Shown: positions 33,446-42,367, numbered from the stretch's first letter. The stretch is 64,000 nucleotides of DNA from Sediminibacillus terrae (GCF_009602435.1 NZ_VZDQ01000027.1:202265-266264); one strand, 5' to 3'. Notes: generated by a model not told the origin, from the letters alone. Translations and numbers: made by a program.

Positions 33446-33919
33446 ATGGATGTAAATCAATCATATACAGAAAAAAAGCAAGACCCGTCTTTAAAACTAT
33501 TCGTTGTACTTTCGAAAGCATACCGTTCCATTGCCGACCAGGTCGAGGTAGATATACGAAAGAAAGGATTGAATCCGACAGAGTTTGGTGTATTGGAGCT
33601 TCTCTACCATCAAGGGGATCATACCCTGCAAAAAATCGGAGATAAAATTTTGCTGGCCAGCGGCAGCATTACCTATGTTGTCGACAAGCTGGAAAAGAAG
33701 GGTTACCTGGAAAGGAAGCCGTCCATAGAAGACCGGCGGATAACTTATGCTGCCATCACGGCCAGCGGGAGAGACCTTTTGCACCACATCTTTCCTGATC
33801 ACTGGGCGCAAATCGAAAAGATTACCGGCGGTTTGTCCCGGCAGGAAAAGCAGGAAGCCATTGAGCTTTTGAAAAAATTGGGACTGTATGCTGAACAATT
33901 AAAGCTGGATAAGAGTTAG
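33446..33919 (+). CDS. MarR-family transcriptional regulator
   Basis: The 157-residue winged-helix regulator has the DNA-binding core GLNPTEFGVLELLYHQGDHTLQKIGDKILLASGSITYVVDKLEKKGYLERKPSIEDRR (wing tip EDRR), near residues 40-97. It closely resembles YusO/OhrR-like Bacillus MarR proteins, but no redox Cys is seen, so a ligand-type regulator is more likely. The ATG at 33446 lies after AAAGGA; another ATG at 33437 abuts that site. It may control itself or the divergent methyltransferase. The ABC-F leader starts just downstream. Confidence 0.87.
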   Translation: MDVNQSYTEKKQDPSLKLFVVLSKAYRSIADQVEVDIRKKGLNPTEFGVLELLYHQGDHTLQKIGDKILLASGSITYVVDKLEKKGYLERKPSIEDRRITYAAITASGRDLLHHIFPDHWAQIEKITGGLSRQEKQEAIELLKKLGLYAEQLKLDKS

Positions 33920-33974
33920 AAAATTTAGTACAATAGAAATGTAACGTAATTTTGCCGGAAAAGGAGGGGAAAAG

Positions 33975-34085
33975 ATGCCATACACAGAAACGCACGCGTC
34001 CTATAAAAGCAACCTGTATATGTACCGTGCGATTATTCATGATTTAGCTGCTAACGGGATACGTATGTCCTTTTTTAGCAACTGA
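33975..34085 (+). CDS. Leader peptide (uORF) of the ABC-F gene
   Basis: A 36-residue ORF starts MPYTETHASYKSNLYMYRAI and ends RMSFFSN. It has a very strong site, AAGGAGGGG 5 bases before the ATG. A -10-like TACAAT lies at about 33929. Its stop is 10 bases before an antiterminator arm, and a terminator follows 54 bases later, upstream of an ABC-F gene. This is the layout of antibiotic-responsive translational/transcriptional attenuators of ribosome-protection ABC-F genes. No family is recognised for the peptide itself. Confidence 0.7.
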   Translation: MPYTETHASYKSNLYMYRAIIHDLAANGIRMSFFSN

Positions 34086-34095
34086 ATAATGATTC

Positions 34096-34148
34096 TGTGT
34101 AGGATCTTACACCCAACTAAACAAGCTTGCCGCAAGCAGATCCACACA
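34096..34148 (+). promoter_or_regulatory. Antiterminator structure of the ABC-F leader
   Basis: TGTGTAGGATCT (34096-34107) can pair with AGATCCACACA (34138-34148), with one bulged A, enclosing a small AGCTTGC/GCAAGC hairpin. This occupies the left arm of the terminator at 34140-34166, so the two folds exclude each other. Confidence 0.65.
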
Positions 34149-34166
34149 TTATGTGTGGATTTTTTT
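34140..34166 (+). terminator. Attenuator terminator 1 of the ABC-F leader
   Basis: ATCCACACAT/ATGTGTGGAT, then six T. It is 54 bases after the leader-peptide stop. Confidence 0.85.
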
Positions 34167-34257
34167 ATCCTGTAAAAATGTACCGTTTAGGAATTTCGCA
34201 ACTCTGCAAAATTTTTAGAGGATAGAATTAGGGAAAACAGCGCTTTGCTTTTCATCT

Positions 34258-34298
34258 GGAAGCCCGCCTTCGTAATATTCTTGATCGACGGCGGTTCC
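34258..34298 (+). other. Additional stem in the ABC-F leader
   Basis: GGAA and CCGCC pair with GGCGG and TTCC across a two-base bulge and a 21-base loop. It lies in the otherwise unexplained stretch 34167-34393 between the two terminators. Confidence 0.35.
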
Positions 34299-34393
34299 TC
34301 AGGATAAAAGATTTGACTCATGGCAGTTACCAGCTGTGACAGACTGTTTTCAATAAGAAGCGGCGCAGGATATGTGATGTGTCCGGAAGTATT

Positions 34394-34425
34394 GGCCGGG
34401 GGTGAAGACACCCCCGGCCTTTTTT
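34394..34425 (+). terminator. Terminator 2 upstream of the ABC-F gene
   Basis: GGCCGGGGGTG, loop AAGA, CACCCCCGGCC, then six T, only 34 bases before the ATG of the ABC-F gene. Its place inside the leader means it must be bypassed for expression, or that a promoter lies after it. Confidence 0.85.
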
Positions 34426-34458
34426 ATCATCATTGAATACAGAAAAGGAGCATGGATA

Positions 34459-36282
34459 ATGTTGATCACTTTAAAGGATATAAAGAAAATAATAGGAGGC
34501 ACCATCCTTTTTGAAAAATTGAACCTGGAAATCAAACCGGGAGAGAAAATAGGGTTGGTGGGAAGGAACGGCTCTGGTAAAACGACGATATTCAAAATGA
34601 TTGTCAGACAGGAACTGTTTGACAAGGGGGATTTGTTCATCAAAAAAGGAACGAAAATCGGATATCTTAAGCAAGTGCCGCAGTATGCATCTGGTACGGT
34701 GAAAAGCTTTCTCTTGTCTGGGATGGAGGAGCTTCTTGCAATCAAGCAAAAGATGGAGAAACTGGAGGCAGAAATGCGGGAGGACGTGAATCTTGAACAG
34801 ACATTGACGGAATACGGAAAAGTCCAGGAAGCGTTTACCGCAGCTGGTGGATATGAGATGGATGCCCGACTGGAAAAGGTCGCCAATGGTTTGGGTATCA
34901 GCCATTTGATTAACCTTTCCTTTTCTTCGCTCAGTGGCGGAGAAAAGACCAAGGCAGGGTTGGCCAAATTGCTGTTGCAAAATCCTGACTTGCTTTTGCT
35001 GGATGAACCGACCAATCATCTGGATTTGGCGGCAATCGAGTGGCTGGAGCAGTACATTGCCAACTATCAGGGAGCCGTATGTGTGGTTTCGCATGATCGT
35101 AATTTTTTAGATCATAGTATAGAGAAAATCATCGATTTGGAGAATGGAGAAGCCCACTATTATAAAGGAAATTACTCACAATTTGTCCGGCAGAAGGAGG
35201 CGAAACTGCTTAGCGAGTTTGCTGCCTTCCAGGAACAACAGCGAAAAATCAAAAAGATGAAGGAAACAATCAAACGACTGAAACAGTGGGCCAACCAGGC
35301 AAACCCGCCTAATGAAGGATTGCATAAACGGGCGAGGAACATGGAAAGAGCTTTGGAGCGAATGGAAAAAATCGAGCGGCCTGAAATCGACCCGGATAAA
35401 ATGAAACTGGCATTACAAGCCGACCATCGTTCCGGCAAAGATGTCATCAAGGCGGAAGCGATATCCAAACAGTTTGCCGGAAGAGCTATTCTGAAGGACC
35501 TGGATTTGCATCTGCGGTACCAGGATCGTTTGGCGATCGTCGGCGACAATGGAAGCGGAAAATCTACCTTGATGAAAATACTTCTTGGGGAACTCACTCC
35601 TGACAGCGGCAGGATTGCAACTGGCACGCACCTGGAAATCGGCTATCTTTCCCAACAGCCGAGCGACACAGAAGAGGATAAACGCTTGATTGACAAGTTC
35701 AGGGAAGAAGTTTCGGTTTCCGAGGGTCAGGCCCGTGGCTTGTTGGCCAACTTCATGTTTTATGGTTTTTCCGTTTTCAAGAAGATGGGACAGCTGAGCG
35801 GTGGGGAAAGAATGCGGCTGAAGCTGGCTGTTTTTATGCACAGGGGGGTCAATGTTTTATTTTTAGACGAACCAACCAATCATTTGGACATGGATTCGCA
35901 GGAAGTGCTGGAGGAAGCTTTGGCTAAATTTAAAGGAACAGTTCTCTGTATATCGCATGACCGGTACTTTTTGAATAATTGTTTTCCGGAAACCGCTTAT
36001 TTATTCGAAGGCAAATTACATCGGATGCCCGGGACCTACCAAGAAACAAACCATAAGTGGAAACGTTGGAAAGAATCGAAAGCCGGGAAACAGACAACAC
36101 CGTCTAAGCAGAATCCGTCGATAGGCAAAGACAAGCTGGAGTATGAAGAATTGATCCTGGGGTTGGAGGAACAGCTTGAGGCCCTTACCAGACGCACGGA
36201 TCTCTCGGTTGGACAGAGAAAGAAGGAGAAACAACGAATCGAAGAAAAAATCGAGTCCTGCTATGAAGCATGGTTGGAGTAA
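34459..36282 (+). CDS. ABC-F type ribosomal protection protein
   Basis: The 607-residue soluble twin-ATPase has no transmembrane segment. ABC1 has Walker A GRNGSGKT (35-42), signature SLSGGEK and Walker B LLLLDEPTNHLDL. The charged P-site tRNA-interaction linker with QWANQANPPNEG is around 265-310. ABC2 has GDNGSGKST and QLSGGERMRLKLA with FLDEPTNHLDM. A basic coiled C-terminal extension closes the chain (about 520-607). It resembles antibiotic-resistance ABC-Fs (VmlR/Vga/Msr-like) rather than housekeeping EttA/Uup types, but this cannot be settled without an alignment. Start at 34459 follows AAAAGGAG. The leader uORF and two terminators upstream point to drug-inducible control. Confidence 0.85.
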   Translation: MLITLKDIKKIIGGTILFEKLNLEIKPGEKIGLVGRNGSGKTTIFKMIVRQELFDKGDLFIKKGTKIGYLKQVPQYASGTVKSFLLSGMEELLAIKQKMEKLEAEMREDVNLEQTLTEYGKVQEAFTAAGGYEMDARLEKVANGLGISHLINLSFSSLSGGEKTKAGLAKLLLQNPDLLLLDEPTNHLDLAAIEWLEQYIANYQGAVCVVSHDRNFLDHSIEKIIDLENGEAHYYKGNYSQFVRQKEAKLLSEFAAFQEQQRKIKKMKETIKRLKQWANQANPPNEGLHKRARNMERALERMEKIERPEIDPDKMKLALQADHRSGKDVIKAEAISKQFAGRAILKDLDLHLRYQDRLAIVGDNGSGKSTLMKILLGELTPDSGRIATGTHLEIGYLSQQPSDTEEDKRLIDKFREEVSVSEGQARGLLANFMFYGFSVFKKMGQLSGGERMRLKLAVFMHRGVNVLFLDEPTNHLDMDSQEVLEEALAKFKGTVLCISHDRYFLNNCFPETAYLFEGKLHRMPGTYQETNHKWKRWKESKAGKQTTPSKQNPSIGKDKLEYEELILGLEEQLEALTRRTDLSVGQRKKEKQRIEEKIESCYEAWLE

Positions 36283-36501
36283 CTTAACATTTTTATAAGA
36301 GAGGTGTTCCTTGGAATATGTTTGACCGCTTTTTACCTGGGGAAGATACTGGCAGCATTCATTCTGAGTGACTGAAGCATTGCAATCATTCGTGACAGGA
36401 TGAATGGAACGCACAGCATGATGAGCATGTGGCTTGAATGGAATATGGGGCAGTGACATGTCATTAAATCGTAATATTTGTCACGAAAATTAAATATTCA
36501 G

Positions 36502-36526
36502 GTTTGAGCACAGAAACGGCGGGTAT
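36502..36526 (+). promoter_or_regulatory. Sigma-B promoter of the glutaredoxin gene
   Basis: GTTTGA, a 13-base spacer and a perfect GGGTAT fit the sigma-B consensus. It starts transcription about 70 bases before the ATG at 36601. Confidence 0.75.
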
Positions 36527-36600
36527 ATGGATAGAGATAAGTTTAGTAGGTAACGGTAATAGGCCAAGTGACTAGAAATAATAGCCCAGGAGGTACATCC

Positions 36601-36885
36601 ATGACAAAGCAGAATGTCGTCGTTTATGTCAGTGACAATTGTACGCAATGTCAGGAGCTGACAGCACAGCTTGACCGCTGGGAAATCGAATATACAGAGA
36701 AAAACATTTCCAGGCACAAAGCTTATATCCAGGAGATGCAGAGTCATGACATTTATGGAACACCGGCCGTATTTATAGATGACTATAAAATTTTGGGATT
36801 TCAGAAGCAAAAACTGCGGAATGCTTTGATGGTGAAGTCCGGCCGCAGCATATCCCGGGAAAAATATCTTTTTAAAAAACAGTAG
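36601..36885 (+). CDS. Glutaredoxin-like protein
   Basis: The 94-residue small thioredoxin-fold protein has redox motif CTQC (residues 13-16) and TPAVFIDD cis-Pro loop (about 54-61). A cytosolic dithiol reductant, similar to Bacillus bacilliredoxin or NrdH-like proteins; the partner is unknown. The start at 36601 follows CAGGAGG; an in-frame ATG at 36568 lies upstream. A sigma-B promoter at 36502 makes it a likely general-stress gene. The gap from 36283 to 36500 shows no gene. Confidence 0.85.
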   Translation: MTKQNVVVYVSDNCTQCQELTAQLDRWEIEYTEKNISRHKAYIQEMQSHDIYGTPAVFIDDYKILGFQKQKLRNALMVKSGRSISREKYLFKKQ

Positions 36886-37041
36886 GAACAACATGTGCCT
36901 GCTGTTTTTTATGCGGATTCTCACAAACTTGGGGGACTGGGGAAAAACCATTTTAAAACGGCATGAATGGCTTGCTTCATTGCTTAACCTTTTTCATCAT
37001 CGACGCATAGGGTATTGTAAAAGGCAAGAAGGGGTGTTTAT

Positions 37042-37419
37042 ATGAATCAGTGGAGAGCGCCATATCCAGGCTATGGTTACCAGCAGCCAATTGAAAGCTA
37101 TCAGCAGCCTGGTCAACCAAACCAACCGCCCCCGTTTATGGGCCAAACCCAACATGCCGTGATTCCACCATCCGGTCCGCCTTACAATCAATTTATGAAA
37201 CCGCCCCATCCTTCCCCTTGGCCGCAGCAGAACACTTCTGCATCCGGAGGGCCGTACGGTCAGGTGCCAGGAGGCGGGTTCATTCATTATTTTCAAGACA
37301 AAAACGGGCAGATGGACCTCGACAAAATGTTGAATACGGTTGGACAGATGGCAACCACGTTCCAACAGGTGGCGCCGCTGTTCAAGGGGTTCGGTTCTTT
37401 CATAAAAGGAATAAAGTGA
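37042..37419 (+). CDS. YppG-like protein
   Basis: The 125-residue protein matches the length of B. subtilis YppG. Its first two thirds are Pro/Gln/Gly/Tyr-rich with repeats such as YQQPGQPNQPPP. The C-terminal part (about 85-125) is an ordered helix FIHYFQDKNGQMDLDKMLNTVGQMATTFQQVAPLFKGFG. This architecture is common among Bacillus spore-coat-associated or YppG-like proteins; the role is not established. ATG follows AAGAAGGGG. A strong terminator follows. Confidence 0.8.
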   Translation: MNQWRAPYPGYGYQQPIESYQQPGQPNQPPPFMGQTQHAVIPPSGPPYNQFMKPPHPSPWPQQNTSASGGPYGQVPGGGFIHYFQDKNGQMDLDKMLNTVGQMATTFQQVAPLFKGFGSFIKGIK

Positions 37420-37453
37420 AACCCTTTGCCATCGTTCCGGCAAGGGTTTTTTT
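37419..37453 (+). terminator. Terminator of the YppG-like gene
   Basis: AAACCCTTTGCC/GGCAAGGGTTT with an 8-base loop and a T run. Confidence 0.85.
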
Positions 37454-37651
37454 ATCCTGGACGCAAAGAGATGGATCCGAAGCAGGAAGACGTCCCGCAG
37501 CGAAAGAGGGTGCTGCCCATCCTTGGCCGTGTCTTGGTTTCTTGCTGGATTAGCAGACAGGAAGACGGGTATAAATAAGTAGTCCCTGATGAAATATTTT
37601 GATTTACAGGCGGCAGTTCGCATAAAATTGATATAGCAAAGGAGATTCAAC

Positions 37652-38374
37652 ATGATCGGCTGTTTATGTATCCATGGATATACAGGCGGTCCCTATGAAG
37701 TGGAACCATTGGCGGAGCGGTTAAAGGAAAAGACCGACTGGCAGGTGGTAGTGCCCTGTCTTCCAGGCCATGGAAATACGCTGGCATTGAAAGGTGTTCC
37801 TTTCGAGCAATGGGTATCGGCTGCAGAGGATGAAATGAAAAAATTAGTCAATAAATGTGACAGTGTCTATGTCATCGGATTTTCAATGGGCGGGATGATC
37901 GCAAGTTATTTGGCAGCCAAATACAAGGTGAACAAATTGGCATTGCTGTCACCAGCAGGAAAATACTTAAATTTCAAACAAATGGGCATCGAAATCGGCC
38001 GGTTCATGGTGAAAGGGGTCAAGGGACAGCTTAAGCAGGATCCGTTATACAGTAACTACAAAGAGAAATTCGGTTCCGTTCCCTTTACCTCCATGCGGGA
38101 ATTTCAAAAATGCGTCCGGTTCACACGGCCGTATCTTCGGAAGATCGAATGCCCCGTGCTGATTGCTCAAGGCCGTCAGGACAGCATGGTTCCGTATAAG
38201 ACCTTACATTATCTGGACAAGGAGATAACAGCGGAAACAGATCTCATCCTGTATGATCAATCGAAACATCACATATGTCTGGGAGAGGAAAAAGAAGAAT
38301 TGATCCAAAACGTGTACTCGTTTTTAACTAGCGAAAAAGGGGTTTTAGATGAAGGTGAAGTCGTTCTCCAATAA
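37652..38374 (+). CDS. Alpha/beta hydrolase (Est30-like carboxylesterase)
   Basis: The 240-residue cytosolic hydrolase has oxyanion motif CIHGYTGGP (about 6-14), nucleophile elbow GFSMGG (Ser about 77), catalytic Asp in GRQDSMVP (about 177) and His in SKHHICLG (about 207). It is close in size to thermostable carboxylesterase Est30 and may act on short-chain esters or quorum lactones. The ATG follows AAAGGAG. Its 3' end overlaps the MFS gene by 26 bases, so the two are translated together and may share a substrate pathway. Confidence 0.87.
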   Translation: MIGCLCIHGYTGGPYEVEPLAERLKEKTDWQVVVPCLPGHGNTLALKGVPFEQWVSAAEDEMKKLVNKCDSVYVIGFSMGGMIASYLAAKYKVNKLALLSPAGKYLNFKQMGIEIGRFMVKGVKGQLKQDPLYSNYKEKFGSVPFTSMREFQKCVRFTRPYLRKIECPVLIAQGRQDSMVPYKTLHYLDKEITAETDLILYDQSKHHICLGEEKEELIQNVYSFLTSEKGVLDEGEVVLQ

Positions 38375-39833
38375 CAAAGCAGCAATTCATCCACCCTTCT
38401 TTTATGGGTGGATCATTGTGTTTATCGCCGGGCTGAGTGTATTTTTTTCCGGACCCGGTCAAACGTATTCCATTTCGATTTTCATTGATTACTATATTGC
38501 AGATTTCGATTATTCACGTTCTTTCGTATCGGGAATTTATTCGTCTGCCACATTGGCTGCCGGGTTTTCGTTGTTCCTGATCGGGAGATTGGTCGACCGT
38601 TTCGGGCAGCGGATCATGATGGCAATAGTGGCGAGTATGCTGGCAATTGCCTGTTTTTGGAACGCTCTATTGACAGGGGCAGTTATGATGTTTCTCGGTA
38701 TTTTCATGCTCCGCTTATTTGGACAAGGTTCGATGACTCTTCTCCCCAATACCCTTGTTCCACAATGGTTCCGTGCGAAAAGGGGAAGGGCGCTGAGCCT
38801 GATGACCATCGGCGGTTTTGCAGGCCCGGCACTGTTTCCTCCAATCAATACCTGGCTGGTCGACGAGGTCGGCTGGAGATGGACATGGACGTTTTGGGGT
38901 ATCATGCTGCTAATTGTTTTTGTTCCATTAGCGATATTTTTCGTGCGAAACCAGCCGAAGGACATTGGCGAACAGCCAGATGGGCAGGTGAAACAAGGAA
39001 CAGCGGGAAACAGATGGAACCTGAAAGATGCCGCCAGGACGAAGTTGTTCTGGGTCATCCTTGCAGCCCTTGCTCTGGTTGTGAGCATTTGGATCGGCAG
39101 CAGCTATAACTGGCTTACAGCATTGATTTTCTGGATTGTTCTTTTAATCGTGGCTGGTCCTTCTGCCTATCTGTTCAAACGGTTTCGAGCGAAACAAGGA
39201 ATGAATCAAACACAACCGGTCAATCCGAATGTTGATGAAAACGAAGTCAGCTGGACATTAAAGGAAGCGATGAGAACAAGGGCTTTCTGGTTCATCTTGT
39301 TTGCCGTCAGTGTACCTGCGTTGGTGAATACCGGCATAACCTTTCATATTGTTTCTATTGCTGACGGAAAAGGACTTTCGCCAGAAACAGCCGCGCTGGT
39401 GCTATCATTGATGGCAATATTCGGATTTCCGGTCAGCTTTGTCGTCGGGTACCTGGTCGATCGTATTTCCGTCCACTATATTCTGGCGGTTACGTTTCTT
39501 GGCCATATCATTTCCTTGCTTGTATTGTTGTTTACCGATTCTGCCGCCATGGCGATAGCCTTTGGAGTAATATGGGGAGTGGTCAACGGGTTTGAACGGA
39601 TTACGCTCAACATTGTCTGGCCGAATTACTTCGGTCGTGATCATCTGGGCAGTATAAAAGGACTTGCCCAAACCTGCATGGTTATTTCGTCTGCATTCGG
39701 GCCGTTGCCGTTTGGCTTGTTTTATGACCTGTTTGGCGGTTATCAGGAAATCCTGCTGGTCATGCTGCTGCTCCCGATCGCTGCAGGAACTTTGAGTCTG
39801 TTTGCTCCGCAGCCGGCTTATAAAAATAACTGA
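38349..39833 (+). CDS. MFS transporter (OFA/MCT-like)
   Basis: The 494-residue major facilitator has twelve predicted helices with a central cytosolic loop (about 195-300) that contains an extra pair of hydrophobic segments. Signatures are the N-terminal PPFFYGWIIVF, DRFGQRIM after helix II, and RGRALSLMTIGGFAGPALFPP. This resembles the oxalate/formate antiporter and monocarboxylate transporter group. The ATG lies within the esterase gene after AGGGGTTTTAG-like sequence. The substrate is probably a monocarboxylate or similar small anion. Confidence 0.85.
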   Translation: MKVKSFSNNKAAIHPPFFYGWIIVFIAGLSVFFSGPGQTYSISIFIDYYIADFDYSRSFVSGIYSSATLAAGFSLFLIGRLVDRFGQRIMMAIVASMLAIACFWNALLTGAVMMFLGIFMLRLFGQGSMTLLPNTLVPQWFRAKRGRALSLMTIGGFAGPALFPPINTWLVDEVGWRWTWTFWGIMLLIVFVPLAIFFVRNQPKDIGEQPDGQVKQGTAGNRWNLKDAARTKLFWVILAALALVVSIWIGSSYNWLTALIFWIVLLIVAGPSAYLFKRFRAKQGMNQTQPVNPNVDENEVSWTLKEAMRTRAFWFILFAVSVPALVNTGITFHIVSIADGKGLSPETAALVLSLMAIFGFPVSFVVGYLVDRISVHYILAVTFLGHIISLLVLLFTDSAAMAIAFGVIWGVVNGFERITLNIVWPNYFGRDHLGSIKGLAQTCMVISSAFGPLPFGLFYDLFGGYQEILLVMLLLPIAAGTLSLFAPQPAYKNN

Positions 39834-40059
39834 CAAAGTTGGCAGCCATTTGGATTTATACATTAGAGGCTGGGACCCAACCAAAAACGGATGAGAGCGA
39901 TACGTATGACAAGAGAAGGCTGGCATCTATCCCACCCGGCATGGGAAATGCTTTTTGTGGAGATATAATCCGTTTCCGTGGGACGCACAGTAATATAGAC
40001 GGTCAACCAATAGCATAAAGGGAAGTACATCAAAACAGCTTGCCCTTAAATGAAAAAGC

Positions 40060-40118
40060 AAAAAACCGAACGAATTCGAATGCTTCTTGGCATGTCGAAA
40101 TAACGTTCGGTTTTTGCT
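40060..40118. repeat. R1 palindromic repeat
   Basis: AAAAACCGAACGAATTCGA and TCGAAATAACGTTCGGTTTTTGC arms. A more divergent palindrome, AAACGGAT/ATCCGTTT with a GGCTGGGACCC lead, is at about 39866-39990. The MFS gene and the DegV gene converge here. No gene is seen in 39834-40188. Confidence 0.7.
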
Positions 40119-40188
40119 TTGGCCGCCATTTTATCAGACGGGATGTCAGAGGAAAGCCAGTTAGTTGATCAAACGTTTGATCAAAGCG

Positions 40189-41046
40189 TCAATCTTTGAA
40201 AAAGGCGATGACCAGGCCGCCTTCTCCGGCATAAGTTGAGATGAGCGGTCCCATTTCGGTTAAAATGGTATCTTTGAATGGATACTTTTGCTTAATATCC
40301 TCCAATACTTTCTTCGCCCGTTCTTCTGCATTGCAATGGGTCATGGCAATCAGTTTGTCTTCGAAGTTGCGGGTGTACTCTCCGATTTGTTCAATAAACC
40401 GGCGGACCGATTTTTTATCACCGCGGACTTTTTCACTTACTTCGATGACGCCTTCTTCCTCGCTTGCCTTCATCAACAATTTAATGTTGAGGGTTTTGGC
40501 GATCGTTCCTTTCACTCGATCCAATCTTCCTCCTTTGATGAGGTTTTCGATTGTTTTCAGAACGAACAGGGTAGTAGTCTGTTCCACTTTGATATGCAAA
40601 TGTTGCACGAGCTGTTCGTAGGAATAACCTTCATCCATCTTCTTGGCTGCTTCATGCAGCAACAAAATAAGGCCGGACGATGCAGTTTTTGTATTGATTA
40701 CTTCAATTTTTCTTTCAGGCTCTTCTTGAAGAAGCATTTCTTTCCCCGCTTCGGCATTCTCGTACGTGCTACTTACGCCTTTCGTCAAAGAAAGCATAAC
40801 AATCGGTGTTTCTGGATCGACTTCTTTGTAAGCATGGTAAAAATCATTTGGGTTCGGCGCGGCGGAACGGGGAAGCTCCTCTGCTGTCCTCATCATTTGA
40901 TTGAAGGCAGGTATGTCGAGGTCAACTCCAGTCCGATACTGCTTTTCTCCAAAATTCAGGTAAAGCGGAACCACCTTCACTTGCAATTCCTCTTCCATTT
41001 GCTTAGATAGGTCTGCACTTCCGTCTGTCATTAATTGAATTCTCAT
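40189..41046 (-). CDS. DegV family fatty-acid-binding protein
   Basis: The 285-residue two-domain cytosolic protein binds fatty acyl chains and may present them to acyl kinase FakA. DegV signatures are MTDGSADLS near the start, VVPLYLNFG, SLTKGVSSTYENA (about 92-104), and FVLKTIENLIKGGRLDRVKG (about 161-180). The ATG follows AAAGGAGATG-type sequence. Two copies of ACGTTAG (41066 and 41126) lie in its upstream region. The product could be one of several FakB-like paralogues. Confidence 0.9.
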   Translation of the reverse strand: MRIQLMTDGSADLSKQMEEELQVKVVPLYLNFGEKQYRTGVDLDIPAFNQMMRTAEELPRSAAPNPNDFYHAYKEVDPETPIVMLSLTKGVSSTYENAEAGKEMLLQEEPERKIEVINTKTASSGLILLLHEAAKKMDEGYSYEQLVQHLHIKVEQTTTLFVLKTIENLIKGGRLDRVKGTIAKTLNIKLLMKASEEEGVIEVSEKVRGDKKSVRRFIEQIGEYTRNFEDKLIAMTHCNAEERAKKVLEDIKQKYPFKDTILTEMGPLISTYAGEGGLVIAFFKD

Positions 41047-41462
41047 GGCATCTCCTTTAAATACGTTAGTCAGATTTAGTTGTTTTTATTATAGCATGCG
41101 ATATAGGTCGTATAATACCTATTACGTTAGCCACATTTCCATATCAGGAAATTGGTATTATCCCTATCGAATCACTGCTATATCTCCGTTGTAGAAATAC
41201 AATGTGCTTTTCATGGATGGCTTATTAAGCCGTATGAGTGGTAAATCATTGGAGGTTTTTTGCGTGGCCATCACTCCCCGCTGCACAGATGTTTTCGGTT
41301 GGACAGGTAACTGCAGCCCCAAGGAATGTTTTCGGCAGCATCTCATCCTATAAGAGTATCAACTGTATTTTCAAAGTGTCTTCGTGTATCTCTAACGCTA
41401 AATGTGTGCATTCTGTATAGATATGCCTAATGTTCAATCGGCTCGAGCCATAAGGACGATGT

Positions 41463-42367
41463 TTATCCCCGTTTACTCGTTCGGGACAACGTAAGTCTGG
41501 GTTTCCTGCCGGAGGTACTGACGATAAACAGAAACAAACCGAAGAGGATAATCGTTCCTCCGAGCCACTGCGACCAGGTAATTTGCTCGTCCAGGATGAG
41601 ATAGGCTAACACCGAAGCACCGACGGGTTCGAAAATAATGCTCATCGAAATCACTGCTGTACTTACCCATTTGATAGCCCAATTAAACAGGGTATGGCCA
41701 AAAAAAGTCGGGATGATGGCCAAGGCTATAAAGACAAGCCAATCGTTGGCGGGGTATCCAGTAAATGGGTGTTGTAAAATCAAATTATAGATGATCAAGG
41801 TGATGGCGCTTATTCCGTACACGACAAAGGTGTAAGGCATCAAGGCAAGTCTTTTGCGGGTATGCTGTCCCACCAGTAAGTATCCAGTCACCATGACGGC
41901 ACCAACCAAGGCGAGCAAATCGCCGAACAAAGCCATCCCGCTTATTTGAAAATCTCCCCAGCTGATGATGATGCTGCCTGTCACGGCGATGGCCATACTT
42001 ATCAAAAACGTTCCTGAAAAAACAGGAAAGTACCGAGAAATGCAAAAATAGGCTGTAACGTTACCAAAACGACAGAGCTGGCGACGGATGTATAATTTAA
42101 CGACTCGAACCAAAAAATAAAGTGAAAGGCGAGGAATACCCCGGCAAGTGCTGCCAGCAGCCAATCTTTTCTGGAAATGGCCGCCAAGTCACTGCGATGC
42201 TTGATGAGTACATAAGGAGACATGATTAAGACAGCCAGCAGCAGCCGGTAATTTGCAATGATGGAAGCGGGTGCTGTTTCAGCGAGCTTGACAAGCACGG
42301 CTGCCGTCGAAACAGCGATGACCCCGATACTGATCGCAATCGAAGGATGTACCGATGGTTTGTTCAT
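41463..42367 (-). pseudogene. EamA-family transporter, disrupted by a frameshift
   Basis: The first part (42367 to 42002) encodes a DMT/EamA N-terminal half, from MNKPSVHPSIAISIGVIAVS to FLFFQERF, then a TGA. The second part (frame of 41463-42013 or so) continues LISMAIAVTGSIIISWGDF to the C-terminus, giving the other five helices. The break lies in a T run (plus-strand A run at 42004-42008); one added T would rejoin the frames as QERFLISMAIA. The joint also looks a few residues short of family norms, so a small deletion is an alternative. Start at 42367 follows AAGGAG. It may be a true pseudogene or a sequencing error. Confidence 0.75.

Noticed and set aside
34187..34411. 74-codon open frame on the minus strand in the ABC-F leader
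   Set aside because: It has no recognisable similarity and starts inside the second terminator.
36320..36344. GTTTGA-13-GGGGAA upstream of the glutaredoxin gene
   Set aside because: A much better sigma-B promoter with GGGTAT lies closer to the gene at 36502.
41164..41346. 60-codon open frames on both strands between the EamA pseudogene and the DegV gene
   Set aside because: No ribosome site and no family pattern; the 41047-41462 gap shows only an AT-rich stretch and two ACGTTAG repeats.
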